DNA from: Pseudomonas sp. FP1742
GTDB taxonomy: Bacteria; Pseudomonadota; Gammaproteobacteria; Pseudomonadales; Pseudomonadaceae
Assembly: GCF_030687145.1 (NCBI RefSeq)
Contig: NZ_CP117460.1
Location: 2,976,001-3,040,000 of the forward strand
Length of the DNA stretch: 64,000 bases
Direction: 5' to 3'
The notes under the pieces were generated by a model. The model was not told the origin of the DNA. It was given only the letters and a program-made list of their open reading frames with translations, and did no database searches. This document shows positions 9,726 to 18,998 of this stretch, in pieces; the first letter of the stretch is position 1; the number at the start of each line of letters is the position of its first letter. Both the position numbers and the translations under genes were made by a program.

Positions 9726-9903
9726 AACCGATAAGCCCTCGGCAGTGGCGTTCAGGCAACGACGCTACCGATGGGCTGCGAAAAGTTGCGAGGGGCGCAA
9801 TCCCGGCCTATGGTCCAAGCGAAGGTTTGCTTGCGACTGGCGCGTTTGACTGGGCGCCGGTTGCTGTCCATCCAAAGGCGGATTACCGCAACGAGGTGAC
9901 GAC

Positions 9904-11280
9904 ATGCCGAACAACTCCCGTCCCGCCGTGCTCGAACTGATCGGCAATACGCCGCTGGTGCGTATCAGCCGCTTCGATACCGGCCCGTGCACACTGTTCC
10001 TCAAGCTTGAATCGCAGAACCCCGGTGGTTCGATCAAGGATCGCATCGGCCTGGCGATGATCGACGCCGCCGAGCGCGACGGTCGCCTGCGCCCCGGCGG
10101 CACCATCGTCGAGGCCACGGCCGGCAACACCGGCCTGGGGCTGGCCCTGGTCGGTCGCGCCAAGGGTTACCGGGTGGTGCTGGTGGTGCCGGACAAGATG
10201 TCCACCGAGAAAGTCCTGCACCTCAAGGCGATGGGCGCCGAGGTGCATATCACCCGCTCCGACGTCGGCAAGGGGCATCCGGATTATTACCAGGACGTCG
10301 CTGCGCGGCTGGCCAAGGACATTCCCGACGCCTTCTTCGCCGATCAGTTCAACAACCCGGCCAATCCTCTGGCCCACGAGTGCAGCACCGCGCCGGAGAT
10401 CTGGGCGCAGACTCAGCATGATGTGGATGCCATCGTGGTCGGTGTCGGTTCGGCCGGCACGCTGACCGGGCTGACCCGTTTCTTTCAGCGCGTACAACCG
10501 AATCTGGAAATGGTACTGGCCGATCCGGTCGGCTCGGTGATGGCCGAATACAGCCGCAGCGGCACCCTCGGTACGCCTGGTTCCTGGGCGGTGGAGGGCA
10601 TTGGCGAAGACTTCATTCCGTCGATTGCCGACCTTTCCAGCGTGCGCAAGGCCTATTCGATCAGCGACGAGGAAAGCTTCGATCATGCCCGCCAACTGCT
10701 GCGCGCCGAAGGCATTCTCGGCGGCTCTTCGACTGGCACCTTGCTGGCGGCGGCGCTGCGTTACTGCCGCGAACAAACCCAGCCGAAGCGGGTGGTCAGT
10801 TTCGTCTGCGACACCGGCACCCGTTACCTGTCGAAGATCTATAACGACCAGTGGATGAACGACCAGGGCTTGCTGGCGCGCAAGCGCTACGGCGATTTGC
10901 GTGACCTGATCGCCCGGCGTTTCGAGGATGGCCGGGTAGTCAGCGTGGGGCCGGACGACACCTTGCTCACGGCGTTCCAGCGCATGCGTCTGGCGGATGT
11001 ATCGCAACTGCCGGTGCTGGTGGATGGACAGCGGCTGGTCGGGGTGATCGACGAGTCCGACATTCTGCTTGGCGTGCACGAAGACGCTACGCACTTTCGC
11101 ATGACCGTCACCAGCGCCATGACCGACAAGCTCGAAACCCTGCCTCCCGGCGCCAGTCTTGCTGAACTGGAGGCGGTGCTCGACCGTGGGCTGGTGGCGA
11201 TCATCGCCGACACCTCGGGTTTCCACGGCCTGATCACTCGCGTCGACATGCTCAATCACTTGCGGAGATCCCTGGCATGA
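9904..11280 (+). CDS. Cystathionine beta-synthase-type PLP enzyme with CBS domains
   Basis: A fold type II PLP enzyme expected to condense serine (or an activated serine) with homocysteine to cystathionine. Residues about 8-310 are the catalytic domain, with the PLP lysine Lys45 in NPGGSIKDRIG and the phosphate loop GVGSAGTLTG. Residues about 335-458 hold two CBS modules (DTLLTAFQRMRLADVSQLPV and the final half), as in eukaryotic and some pseudomonad enzymes; these usually bind adenosyl ligands. The stop overlaps the start of the next gene by 4 bases (ATGA), so the two products are made together as a reverse transsulfuration pair. Confidence 0.9.
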   Translation: MPNNSRPAVLELIGNTPLVRISRFDTGPCTLFLKLESQNPGGSIKDRIGLAMIDAAERDGRLRPGGTIVEATAGNTGLGLALVGRAKGYRVVLVVPDKMSTEKVLHLKAMGAEVHITRSDVGKGHPDYYQDVAARLAKDIPDAFFADQFNNPANPLAHECSTAPEIWAQTQHDVDAIVVGVGSAGTLTGLTRFFQRVQPNLEMVLADPVGSVMAEYSRSGTLGTPGSWAVEGIGEDFIPSIADLSSVRKAYSISDEESFDHARQLLRAEGILGGSSTGTLLAAALRYCREQTQPKRVVSFVCDTGTRYLSKIYNDQWMNDQGLLARKRYGDLRDLIARRFEDGRVVSVGPDDTLLTAFQRMRLADVSQLPVLVDGQRLVGVIDESDILLGVHEDATHFRMTVTSAMTDKLETLPPGASLAELEAVLDRGLVAIIADTSGFHGLITRVDMLNHLRRSLA

Positions 11281-12458
11281 GTCAGCACGATGAAACTGCC
11301 GCGCCACGGGGCTTTGCCACCCGTGTGATCCATGCCGGGCAAACGCCGGACCCGACCACCGGGGCGCTGATGCCGCCGATTTACGCCAACTCCACCTATG
11401 CACAGCAGAGCCCCGGTGTGCACAAGGGCTTCGATTACGGGCGCTCGCACAACCCGACGCGCTTTGCCCTGGAGCGTTGCGTGGCGGACCTTGAGGGGGG
11501 CACCCAGGCGTTCGCTTTCGCGTCCGGGCTGGCGGCGATCGCCACGGTGCTCGAACTGCTCGACGCTGGCGCGCACATCGTTTCTGGCAATGATCTGTAC
11601 GGCGGAACCTTCCGACTGTTTGAACGGGTACGCCGGCGCAGCGCCGGGCATCGCTTCAGCTTTGTCGATATGACTGATCTGGCGACCTTCGAAGCGGCGC
11701 TACAGGACGACACGCGCATGGTTTGGGTCGAGACGCCGAGCAATCCTTTGCTAAGCCTCACCGATCTCACCGCCGTCGCACGGATCTGTCGCGAGCGAGG
11801 CATCATCTGCGTGGCGGACAACACCTTCGCCAGCCCGTGGATCCAGCGGCCGCTGGAGCTGGGCTTCGACATCGTGTTGCACTCGACCACCAAGTACCTG
11901 AACGGCCACTCCGACGTGATCGGCGGCATCGCGGTGGTCGGGCAGAATGCCGACCTGGCCGAGCGCCTGGGGTTTCTGCAGAACGCGGTAGGGGCGATCG
12001 CCGGACCGTTCGACGCTTTTCTCACCCTGCGTGGCGTGAAGACTTTGGCATTGCGCATGGAGCGCCATTGCAGCAACGCGCTGGAGCTGGCGCAATGGCT
12101 GGAGCGTCAGCCGCAGGTGGCGCGGGTTTATTATCCGGGCCTGGCATCGCACCCGCAGCACGAACTGGCGCGGCGGCAGATGCGCGGATTCGGCGGGATG
12201 ATTTCCCTCGAGCTGAACAGCGACCTGGCGGGTGCCAGACGTTTCCTGGAGAGTGTGCGGATCTTCGCCCTGGCCGAGAGCCTGGGCGGGGTGGAAAGCC
12301 TGATCGAGCACCCGGCGATCATGACCCACGCCACCATCCCCGCAGAAACCCGCGCGCAGCTCGGCATCAGCGATGCGCTGGTGCGTTTGTCTGTGGGGGT
12401 GGAGGATGTTGAAGACCTGCGCGCCGATCTGGCCCAGGCCCTGATGTCTATCAGTTAA
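11277..12458 (+). CDS. Cystathionine gamma-lyase/synthase-type PLP enzyme
   Basis: A Cys/Met-metabolism PLP enzyme (fold type I, 393 aa). Conserved blocks are YGRSHNPTRFALE, FASGLAAI, the PLP lysine Lys206 in HSTTKYLNGHSDVIGG, and the C-terminal ESLGGVESLIEHPA. Sequence alone does not separate gamma-lyase (cystathionine to cysteine) from gamma-synthase. Translational coupling to a cystathionine beta-synthase favours the lyase role, completing conversion of homocysteine to cysteine. No membrane or export signal. A REP pair follows directly. Confidence 0.9.
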   Translation: MSQHDETAAPRGFATRVIHAGQTPDPTTGALMPPIYANSTYAQQSPGVHKGFDYGRSHNPTRFALERCVADLEGGTQAFAFASGLAAIATVLELLDAGAHIVSGNDLYGGTFRLFERVRRRSAGHRFSFVDMTDLATFEAALQDDTRMVWVETPSNPLLSLTDLTAVARICRERGIICVADNTFASPWIQRPLELGFDIVLHSTTKYLNGHSDVIGGIAVVGQNADLAERLGFLQNAVGAIAGPFDAFLTLRGVKTLALRMERHCSNALELAQWLERQPQVARVYYPGLASHPQHELARRQMRGFGGMISLELNSDLAGARRFLESVRIFALAESLGGVESLIEHPAIMTHATIPAETRAQLGISDALVRLSVGVEDVEDLRADLAQALMSIS

Positions 12459-12463
12459 GCGCA

Positions 12464-12553
12464 TGTGGGAGCGGGCTTGCTCGCGAAGAGGGCGTGTCAG
12501 CGACATAAATGTTGCCTGATACACCGCCTTCGCGGGCAAGCCCGCTCCCACAG
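12464..12553. repeat. REP inverted pair (REPIN)
   Basis: TGTGGGAGCGGGCTTGCTCG opens the element and its reverse complement CGGGCAAGCCCGCTCCCACA closes it, around a spacer of about 40 bases containing GTGTCAGCGACA-like sequence. The element fills most of the gap between the convergent lyase and DUF1652 genes. Confidence 0.9.
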
Positions 12554-12573
12554 GTATTATGGAGCGCTATCGG

Positions 12574-12849
12574 TCAGGCATAACTCCTGAGCGCCACTGG
12601 TGGAATGAACGCCTCCAGTTCATCTTCCACGGCTTCGATTATCCGTTCTACATCGGCCGCATTCATGACCGTTGCGCAAGGAATGCCGGCAATGGCGATC
12701 ATGGTTTCGCCACTGGCGCGATCGAACAGGCGGGCAACCATGCTGCCCGGTGCATCCATGGTCGCCTCGAAACCCATGGGATGAAAATGCCAGCGCATCA
12801 GCTGGCAGGCATTTGGAAAAGTGACCTTACTGAATGTGCCTTGATTCAT
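12574..12849 (-). CDS. Small DUF1652-like protein
   Basis: A 91-residue soluble protein resembling the DUF1652 family, small proteins of unknown function that are common in pseudomonads. The tell-tale features are an N-terminal helix ending in a charged turn, a central MVARLFDRASGETMIAIAG beta region and the C-terminal helix ADVERIIEAVEDELEA. The family's usual first-domain CxC pattern is not seen, so the assignment is moderate. It is convergent with the transsulfuration operon and divergent from the AraC regulator, probably monocistronic. Confidence 0.65.
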   Translation of the reverse strand: MNQGTFSKVTFPNACQLMRWHFHPMGFEATMDAPGSMVARLFDRASGETMIAIAGIPCATVMNAADVERIIEAVEDELEAFIPPVALRSYA

Positions 12850-13125
12850 GTGTTGCCCACCTTCTTCATCGAGCGCTTCCTTTAGCTCATGTTAGGAGGG
12901 AAGAGCCTTCAATGGCTCAACCGGTGACTGTCTTTAAAAGTAGCACCCGGATGTGAAAATCATGTGGATTTTTTCAGTCCGTTTAGCGATTGGTTCGGTT
13001 TTTTTTGACGCAGGTCACGAGACGCCGGCTTTTCGGCCAAAGGCCAGCATTTCCTGGCCATGCCATTGACCATTGAAGCCCGGACAGAACTTCGGCAAGC
13101 TCGTTTTTTTCTCGTCGAGTCCTCT

Positions 13126-13941
13126 ATGCACGCCGATGATGATGGTCCGTTGCAAACCCAGGCCACGGGTGAGGCAGTCATGCGTTACCATCTGCGCTGG
13201 AAGCACCGGGATCTGGACGGTGTGATGGCGCTTTATCACCCGGACATTCAGTACAACGACTTTTTCCAGAACCGTGTGATGGGGCTGGACGCGTTGCGCG
13301 AGTACGTGCGCGACAGCATGCCCCGGGATCCGGATGAAGCCCTGGAGCACTCGGACCGTATTCGACTGGACGGCGACACGGCGTTCATTCAATACCGCAT
13401 CACTCTTCGCGGTGGTGAAGGGCTGGCATCGTTTCGCACCAGCGAGGCGATTACCGTGCGTGACGGGCTGATCTGGCGGGTCAATGAATACGCGACCCTC
13501 GTACACGAACAAACCTGCGACAAAGCAACCCGCAACCTGCGCCCGGCGGTCAGCCGGCTCGGGCTGTCACCGCGGCAGCTGAGTTTCATGGCCGAGGACT
13601 TGCAACAGTATTTCCAGGGACAGCAGCCGTACCTGGATCCCGAACTCGATCTGCAACGGGTGGCGAAAGAGTGCGGGTACAGCCGCAATCAGATTTCCTA
13701 TCTGCTGAACCAGGTACTTGGGCAAAGCTTCTACCGGTACGTCAATCGGGCACGGTTGCAGCATTTGCTGGTGGCACTGGACAGCGCCACGCCGCCGCTG
13801 CGCATCGATGAGCTGGCCTTTGCCGCGGGCTTCAATTCGCTGTCGGCGTTTTACAGCTGTTTTCGCCAGCACACCGGCCTGTCGCCCAAGGCTTACGCCA
13901 AACAAATTTCTTTGCGTGCACGCGCGCAAGACGGCCCCTGA
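13126..13941 (+). CDS. AraC-type regulator with NTF2-like (SnoaL) N-terminal domain
   Basis: Residues about 10-125 look like an NTF2/SnoaL-like alpha+beta barrel (HLRWKHRDLDGVMALYHPDI, then DTAFIQYRITLRGG), and the C-terminal 100 residues are an AraC double HTH (LDLQRVAKECGYSRNQISY and IDELAFAAGFNSLSAFY, ending GLSPKAYAKQ). NTF2-like pockets bind small hydrophobic or polar ligands, so the front domain is probably the sensor; this pairing is unusual, since most AraC proteins use a cupin. I chose the ATG giving MHADDDGPLQ (271 aa) because the domain begins just after it; an upstream in-frame ATG would add 22 residues without a ribosome binding site. The next two genes, for polyamine-type oxidation and binding, are the likely targets. 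Confidence 0.85.
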   Translation: MHADDDGPLQTQATGEAVMRYHLRWKHRDLDGVMALYHPDIQYNDFFQNRVMGLDALREYVRDSMPRDPDEALEHSDRIRLDGDTAFIQYRITLRGGEGLASFRTSEAITVRDGLIWRVNEYATLVHEQTCDKATRNLRPAVSRLGLSPRQLSFMAEDLQQYFQGQQPYLDPELDLQRVAKECGYSRNQISYLLNQVLGQSFYRYVNRARLQHLLVALDSATPPLRIDELAFAAGFNSLSAFYSCFRQHTGLSPKAYAKQISLRARAQDGP

Positions 13942-13992
13942 GCCCACGCACTAGGATCGACGCCATCGAAGTGTTGAGTGGTGGAGTCTTGC

Positions 13993-15399
13993 ATGGCGGC
14001 GTGGCGCACGATCAGTTTGTGGATGGATCAACTCGACGAGCCGTTGCTGGCGCGCCCGGCGCTGGAACAGGATCTGGACGTCGACGTGGCCATTATCGGC
14101 GCCGGGTACACCGGGCTCTGGACCGCGTACTACCTCAAGCGCCTGGCGCCGGGGCTGAACATCGCCATCGTCGAAGCGCAAACCGCGGGGTTTGGTGCGT
14201 CGGGTCGTAACGGCGGCTGGTTGATGGGCAATCTGCTGGGTGAAGACCGCTTGCTCGCCGGACTACCGGCGGAACAACGTCGCGCCTCTTTCGATTTGTT
14301 GCACAGCATCCCTGATGAAGTAGAGATCGTCCTCGAACGAGAAGGCATTGACTGCGATTACCGCAAGGGTGGGGCGCTTTACTGTGCGGCGCGTTACCCG
14401 GAGCAGGAAGCCAGCCTGCGCGATTATCTGGACGTGCTCTATCGCCAAGGGCTGACGGAGGCCGATTACCGCTGGCTCAGCCCCGAGCAATTGGCGCAAC
14501 AGATCAGAATCGCCAAACCTTATGGCGGTATCTATGCACCGCACGTGGCGACCATTCACCCGGCAAAGTTGGTGCGAGGCCTGGCCCGGACGGTGGAGCG
14601 CATGGGGGTCAACATCTACGAAAACAGCCCGGTCACCCAGTGGCAATCGGGCAGTTTGCGTACCGCCCGCGCGCAGGTTCGCAGCCGCTGGATCGTGCCG
14701 GCGGTAGAAGGTTACGCGGTCACTTTGCCGCCGCTGGGGCGCTATCAATTGCCCGTGCAGAGTTTACTGGTGGCGACCGAACCGCTGTCCGCAGCGACCT
14801 GGGACGACATCGGCCTCAGTCATGGTCAGGCGTTCAGCGAAAGCAGTCGCCAGGTCACCTATGGCCAGCGCACGGCCGACAACCGTCTGGTGTTCGGCGC
14901 CCGTGGCGGCTATCAGTTCGCTGGCAAGTTGCGCCATGACTTCGACCTGAGCGCGAGCGAAGTGGCGTTGCGACGCTATCTGTTCGGTGAACTCTTCCCG
15001 CAGCTCAAGAGCGTGCGAATCACCCACGCCTGGGGCGGCAACCTGGGGATGTCCCGGCGCTTCAAGCCGCACATGCTCTGCGATCAGGCCAGCGGCATCG
15101 CCTTGTCGGGCGGTTATGGCGGGGAGGGCGTGGGTGCCAGCAACCTCGGCGGGCGGACGCTGGCCGATCTGATTCTTCAGCGCGATACCGAACTGGTGCG
15201 CCAGCCGTGGGTGATTGCTCAGGGCGGCCTCGACGCACTCAAGGCCTGGGAGCCGGAGCCCTGCCGCTGGCTGGGCTACAACGCAATCATCCGCAGCTTC
15301 GTTCACGAAGACCAGACTCTGGCCAACCCATCCACCGCACCCTGGCGTCGCAAACTGGCCGGCCGTATCGCGGGGTTCATGGAAGGTTTCATGCATTGA
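13993..15399 (+). CDS. FAD-dependent amine oxidoreductase (PauB/PuuB-like)
   Basis: A DAO-family flavoprotein of 468 aa. The dinucleotide motif is DVAIIGAGYTGLWTAYYL, followed by the family-typical GFGASGRNGGWLMG. The C-terminal GGYGGEGVGASNLGGRTLADLIL is the second FAD contact. The nearest functional relatives are gamma-glutamylputrescine oxidases. It would oxidise an amine to an aldehyde, releasing ammonia and reducing oxygen or a quinone. The start is the ATG giving MAAWRTISLW, after a GTGGAG ribosome binding site; two GTG codons upstream are less likely. The next gene encodes a polyamine-binding protein, which supports a polyamine substrate. Confidence 0.85.
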   Translation: MAAWRTISLWMDQLDEPLLARPALEQDLDVDVAIIGAGYTGLWTAYYLKRLAPGLNIAIVEAQTAGFGASGRNGGWLMGNLLGEDRLLAGLPAEQRRASFDLLHSIPDEVEIVLEREGIDCDYRKGGALYCAARYPEQEASLRDYLDVLYRQGLTEADYRWLSPEQLAQQIRIAKPYGGIYAPHVATIHPAKLVRGLARTVERMGVNIYENSPVTQWQSGSLRTARAQVRSRWIVPAVEGYAVTLPPLGRYQLPVQSLLVATEPLSAATWDDIGLSHGQAFSESSRQVTYGQRTADNRLVFGARGGYQFAGKLRHDFDLSASEVALRRYLFGELFPQLKSVRITHAWGGNLGMSRRFKPHMLCDQASGIALSGGYGGEGVGASNLGGRTLADLILQRDTELVRQPWVIAQGGLDALKAWEPEPCRWLGYNAIIRSFVHEDQTLANPSTAPWRRKLAGRIAGFMEGFMH

Positions 15400-15518
15400 A
15401 CGGTGATGCACTGATGTTGCCAGCCAACAGTCTCGGCATCCGGGGCATCCAGGAAACCGTGCGCAAGACTTACGTTTTGATTTTTTTGATCTCTGATTGC
15501 CTGCCAGTTCTCCAATAA

Positions 15519-16634
<1,116 letters not shown>

Positions 16635-16723
16635 TCGGTCATCTTTTGTAGCCAATGGCGACGGTTGGGTTGACTGCAATGGGTTAGATTCCATGCCTCT
16701 TTCAGTAAGTAGGAGGCAATGGA

Positions 16724-17182
16724 ATGCCTGTCTGTTCGAAAGCTGGTCATCTACGCATTGGGCGGTACTCGGAGCCTGGACGCATCTACTTGTTAACAGC
16801 TGTGGTTCACGATCGGCAGCCAATTTTTACCGATTGGCGCTTAGGTAGGCTGGTTGCCCAACAATTACATCAGGCTCAGGAGGAGCATTGGGCAGAGTTT
16901 TTGACGTGGGTGGTGATGCCAGATCATATGCACTGTTTGGTAGAACTTCGGGATAAAACACTGGCCGAGCTGATGTGCCGAATCAAATCCCGAAGCAGTC
17001 TGGCCGTTAATCAGGCGCTAGGGCGAAGCGGACGTTTGTGGCAGAAGGGCTATCATGATCGAGCGGTTCGGAAAGAGGAGGACGTGAAAGGTCTTGCCCG
17101 ATATGTCGTTGCCAATCCTGTTCGGGCGGGACTGGTGATACGTGTTCATGATTATCCGCTGTGGGATGCGTGTTGGCTGTGA
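16724..17182 (+). CDS. REP-associated tyrosine transposase (RAYT)
   Basis: A 152-residue single-domain protein of the Y1/HUH transposase superfamily. The metal-binding HxH pair is His68 and His70 in MPDHMHCL, and the catalytic tyrosine is Tyr110 in WQKGYHDRAVR. The tail ARYVVANPVRAGLV is family-typical. RAYTs are single-copy, vertically inherited relatives of IS200/IS605 transposases thought to mobilise REP sequences. A strong AGGAGG ribosome binding site lies 7 bases before the ATG, and all catalytic residues are present, so the gene looks functional. The REP pair directly downstream is the likely cognate substrate. Confidence 0.93.
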   Translation: MPVCSKAGHLRIGRYSEPGRIYLLTAVVHDRQPIFTDWRLGRLVAQQLHQAQEEHWAEFLTWVVMPDHMHCLVELRDKTLAELMCRIKSRSSLAVNQALGRSGRLWQKGYHDRAVRKEEDVKGLARYVVANPVRAGLVIRVHDYPLWDACWL

Positions 17183-17188
17183 TGATTT

Positions 17189-17296
17189 ACGACTGCTGCG
17201 CAGCCGAACGCAGGCTGCGCCAGCTGCTACAAAAGCCGTGGCGTGCGCGGACCCGTAGCAGCTGCCGAAGGCTGCGTTCGGCTGCGCAGCAGTCGT
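17189..17296. repeat. REP inverted pair of the RAYT family (REPtron flank)
   Basis: Left unit 17189-17230 begins ACGACTGCTGCGCAGCCGAA and ends CAGCTGCTAC. The right unit 17255-17296 is its near-perfect reverse complement, beginning GTAGCAGCTGCCGAAGGCTG. The spacer is 24 bases. This sequence is unrelated to the abundant GTGGGAGCGGG family. It starts 7 bases after the RAYT stop, the standard layout for a RAYT and its cognate REPs. The rest of the gap up to the next gene holds only a terminator. Confidence 0.93.
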
Positions 17297-17415
17297 GTCC
17301 TTCATAGGGTTGGTACCTCTTTTGGAAACGAACAGGTGTCCGGGGGCAACTGGGGCACCCAGAAGTGACCAGGTCAACATCGCTTGCTTCCAGGATCGCC
17401 TTACGTAGCGATGGC

Positions 17416-17447
17416 AAAAAGGCGCGTGCGGTATTGCCCGACGCGCC
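17416..17447 (-). terminator. Rho-independent terminator of the alcohol dehydrogenase gene
   Basis: Read on the minus strand, an imperfect stem of GGCGCGT with ACGCGCC, extended by a few GC pairs, is followed by TTTTT. It starts 7 bases after the stop codon of the minus-strand dehydrogenase gene. Confidence 0.8.
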
Positions 17448-17453
17448 AGTCTG

Positions 17454-18485
17454 TCATTTGCTGGCGTCCAGCACGACGCGGTAGCGCGCCTTGCCACTGC
17501 GTAGGTGATCGATGGCGTCGTTGATCCGGCTCATGGGAAAGTGCTCGACCTGCGGCAAGATCTGATGCCGGGCGCAGAACTCCAGCATGGTTGCTGTGTT
17601 ACTGGGCGAGCCAACCGGCGAGGCGGACACACTCTTTTGTTGGGGCAGCAGGTTGAATACGTGCACTGGAATAGCGCCAGGCACGACACCGACAAAGTGC
17701 AGGCGACCCTTGCCGCGCAGCGTGCCGAGCATGGCCGGCCAGTCGAGGTCGGCGTTGGCGGTGACGAGGAGAAAATCCAGGGTGCCGGCAATGGATTTCA
17801 GCGCGTTGCTGTCGGTAGAGGCGAGCACGTTGTGTGCCCCCAGGCGCCTGGCTTCGTCCTGCTTGCTCAGCGACGAGGTAAAGGCCGTGACTTCGCAACC
17901 CCATGCGTTGAGGAAGCGTAGTGCCAGATGACCGAGGCCGCCGATTCCCACGACACCGACCCGGTCAGTGGGCTTGACGTCGAATTCCACGAGCGGGTTG
18001 AACACCGTCGAGCCTGCGCAGAACAGCGGTCCGGCCATGGCCGGGTCAAGTCCGTCCGGTATCGCAAGCGCCCAGGCCCAGTGCGAACGCAGGCGATCGG
18101 CGAAGCCGCCGTTGCTGCCGACGATGGTGGGTTGGACTGTGTTGCATAGCTGGTGGGAGCCTTCGATACACGAGGAGCAATGCATGCAACTGCCCTTGTA
18201 CCAACCGATGCCCACCCGTTGCCCCACTTCGAGACCGCGTACCTGTGCGCCCACTCGCACGATACTGCCGACTACTTCGTGGCCAGGGATAAACGGGTAG
18301 TGGCTCAGACCCCATTCGTTATCGATCATCGACTGGTCGGAGTGGCAGACGCCGCAATACTCCACGGCGACTTCCACCTCCTCGGCGCCCAATGGACCGG
18401 GGTCGTAGCTATAGCGCTCCAGCGGCGCGCCTGCCGATGTTGCGGCCCAGCCGGTAAAAGTAGTGAGTTCGGTACTGTTGCTCAT
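17454..18485 (-). CDS. Zinc-dependent alcohol dehydrogenase (YahK/CAD type)
   Basis: A 343-residue medium-chain dehydrogenase. Catalytic zinc ligands are Cys44 (YCGVCHSDQS), His69 with Glu70 (IPGHEVVG) and a later Cys in LFCAGSTVF; structural zinc ligands are Cys100, 103, 106 and 114. The coenzyme motif is VGVVGIGGLGHLAL. This pattern matches broad-range NADP-dependent aldehyde reductases of the YahK/cinnamyl alcohol dehydrogenase group. The start is the ATG 6 bases after CTGGAGG; an upstream in-frame codon would add 30 residues. Monocistronic, divergent from the protease operon. Confidence 0.92.
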   Translation of the reverse strand: MSNSTELTTFTGWAATSAGAPLERYSYDPGPLGAEEVEVAVEYCGVCHSDQSMIDNEWGLSHYPFIPGHEVVGSIVRVGAQVRGLEVGQRVGIGWYKGSCMHCSSCIEGSHQLCNTVQPTIVGSNGGFADRLRSHWAWALAIPDGLDPAMAGPLFCAGSTVFNPLVEFDVKPTDRVGVVGIGGLGHLALRFLNAWGCEVTAFTSSLSKQDEARRLGAHNVLASTDSNALKSIAGTLDFLLVTANADLDWPAMLGTLRGKGRLHFVGVVPGAIPVHVFNLLPQQKSVSASPVGSPSNTATMLEFCARHQILPQVEHFPMSRINDAIDHLRSGKARYRVVLDASK

Positions 18486-18855
18486 GGGATACCTCCAGAT
18501 CAGGAGACAGGGACTTTGGCCGTTCGGATGCGGTGGCCTGGCAAGCCAGAGCGTAATCAGTCTAGCAGGCCGCAATCACGAGCATGGTCTGAGGGCGGTG
18601 CCGGGATTAACGGGTCGTCGGAGCTCTGTCGTCGTCCACTGCGACAACTAACTGGACGTTTAATTTAGTTGATATCAATACACTGGCACTGATACTAAGA
18701 AGTCCAAAAAAAGAGAACCAATCAACAAAAAACAACTTACCAATATTTAATATTTAAATACGAAATTGTCGGACAATCCGGCTGAAGCCCTGCACTAAAA
18801 ACAATCTTTCGACAGCGCAAGCAATGTTTGCGGGAGTTCTGTGAAACAGTTCAAT

Positions 18856-18885
18856 TTGACGTCAAAAAAAATGTAGACGTTTGAT
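18856..18885 (+). promoter_or_regulatory. Candidate sigma-70-type promoter for aprA
   Basis: TTGACG at 18856-18861 is close to a -35 box, and TTTGAT at 18880-18885, 18 bases later, matches four of six -10 positions. It would give a leader of roughly 105 bases that includes all three GGA motifs. The assignment rests on sequence resemblance only. Confidence 0.3.
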
Positions 18886-18982
18886 TTCGAATTGTGTCAG
18901 TTTTCATACGCCTTCATTGGGCGAGTGATAGGACGATCTCGCCAGAGATTGTCGTATCGGACAAAAACTGTTCCATTGCTAA

Positions 18983-18992
18983 ACAAGGAAGT
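18983..18992 (+). promoter_or_regulatory. RsmA/RsmE-type binding site over the aprA ribosome binding site
   Basis: ACAAGGAAGT overlaps the aprA Shine-Dalgarno sequence (AAGGAAG) 7 bases before the ATG and closely matches the A-C-A-N-G-G-A-N-G-T site recognised by RsmA/CsrA proteins. Two more GGA motifs lie at 18931 and 18959. Gac/Rsm control of aprA translation is established in P. protegens; its operation here is an inference from the motif. Confidence 0.6.
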
Positions 18993-18998
18993 GTGTTT

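Larger units (their letters stand above)
18486..18998. other. Divergent control region between adh and aprA
   Basis: This 513-base gap is clearly AT-richer than the rest of the window between about 18660 and 18900. It must carry the promoters for the alcohol dehydrogenase gene and for the long exoenzyme operon. The last 70 bases before aprA contain three GGA motifs (18931, 18959 and 18987). I see no gene, REP element or strong terminator here. A longer in-frame aprA start at 18894 is possible but would add 35 residues unlike any serralysin. Confidence 0.5.

Noticed and set aside
16724..17182. RAYT gene as part of an IS200/IS605 insertion sequence
   Set aside because: There are no IS ends or duplicate copies. 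The single gene with a flanking REP pair is the domesticated RAYT layout.
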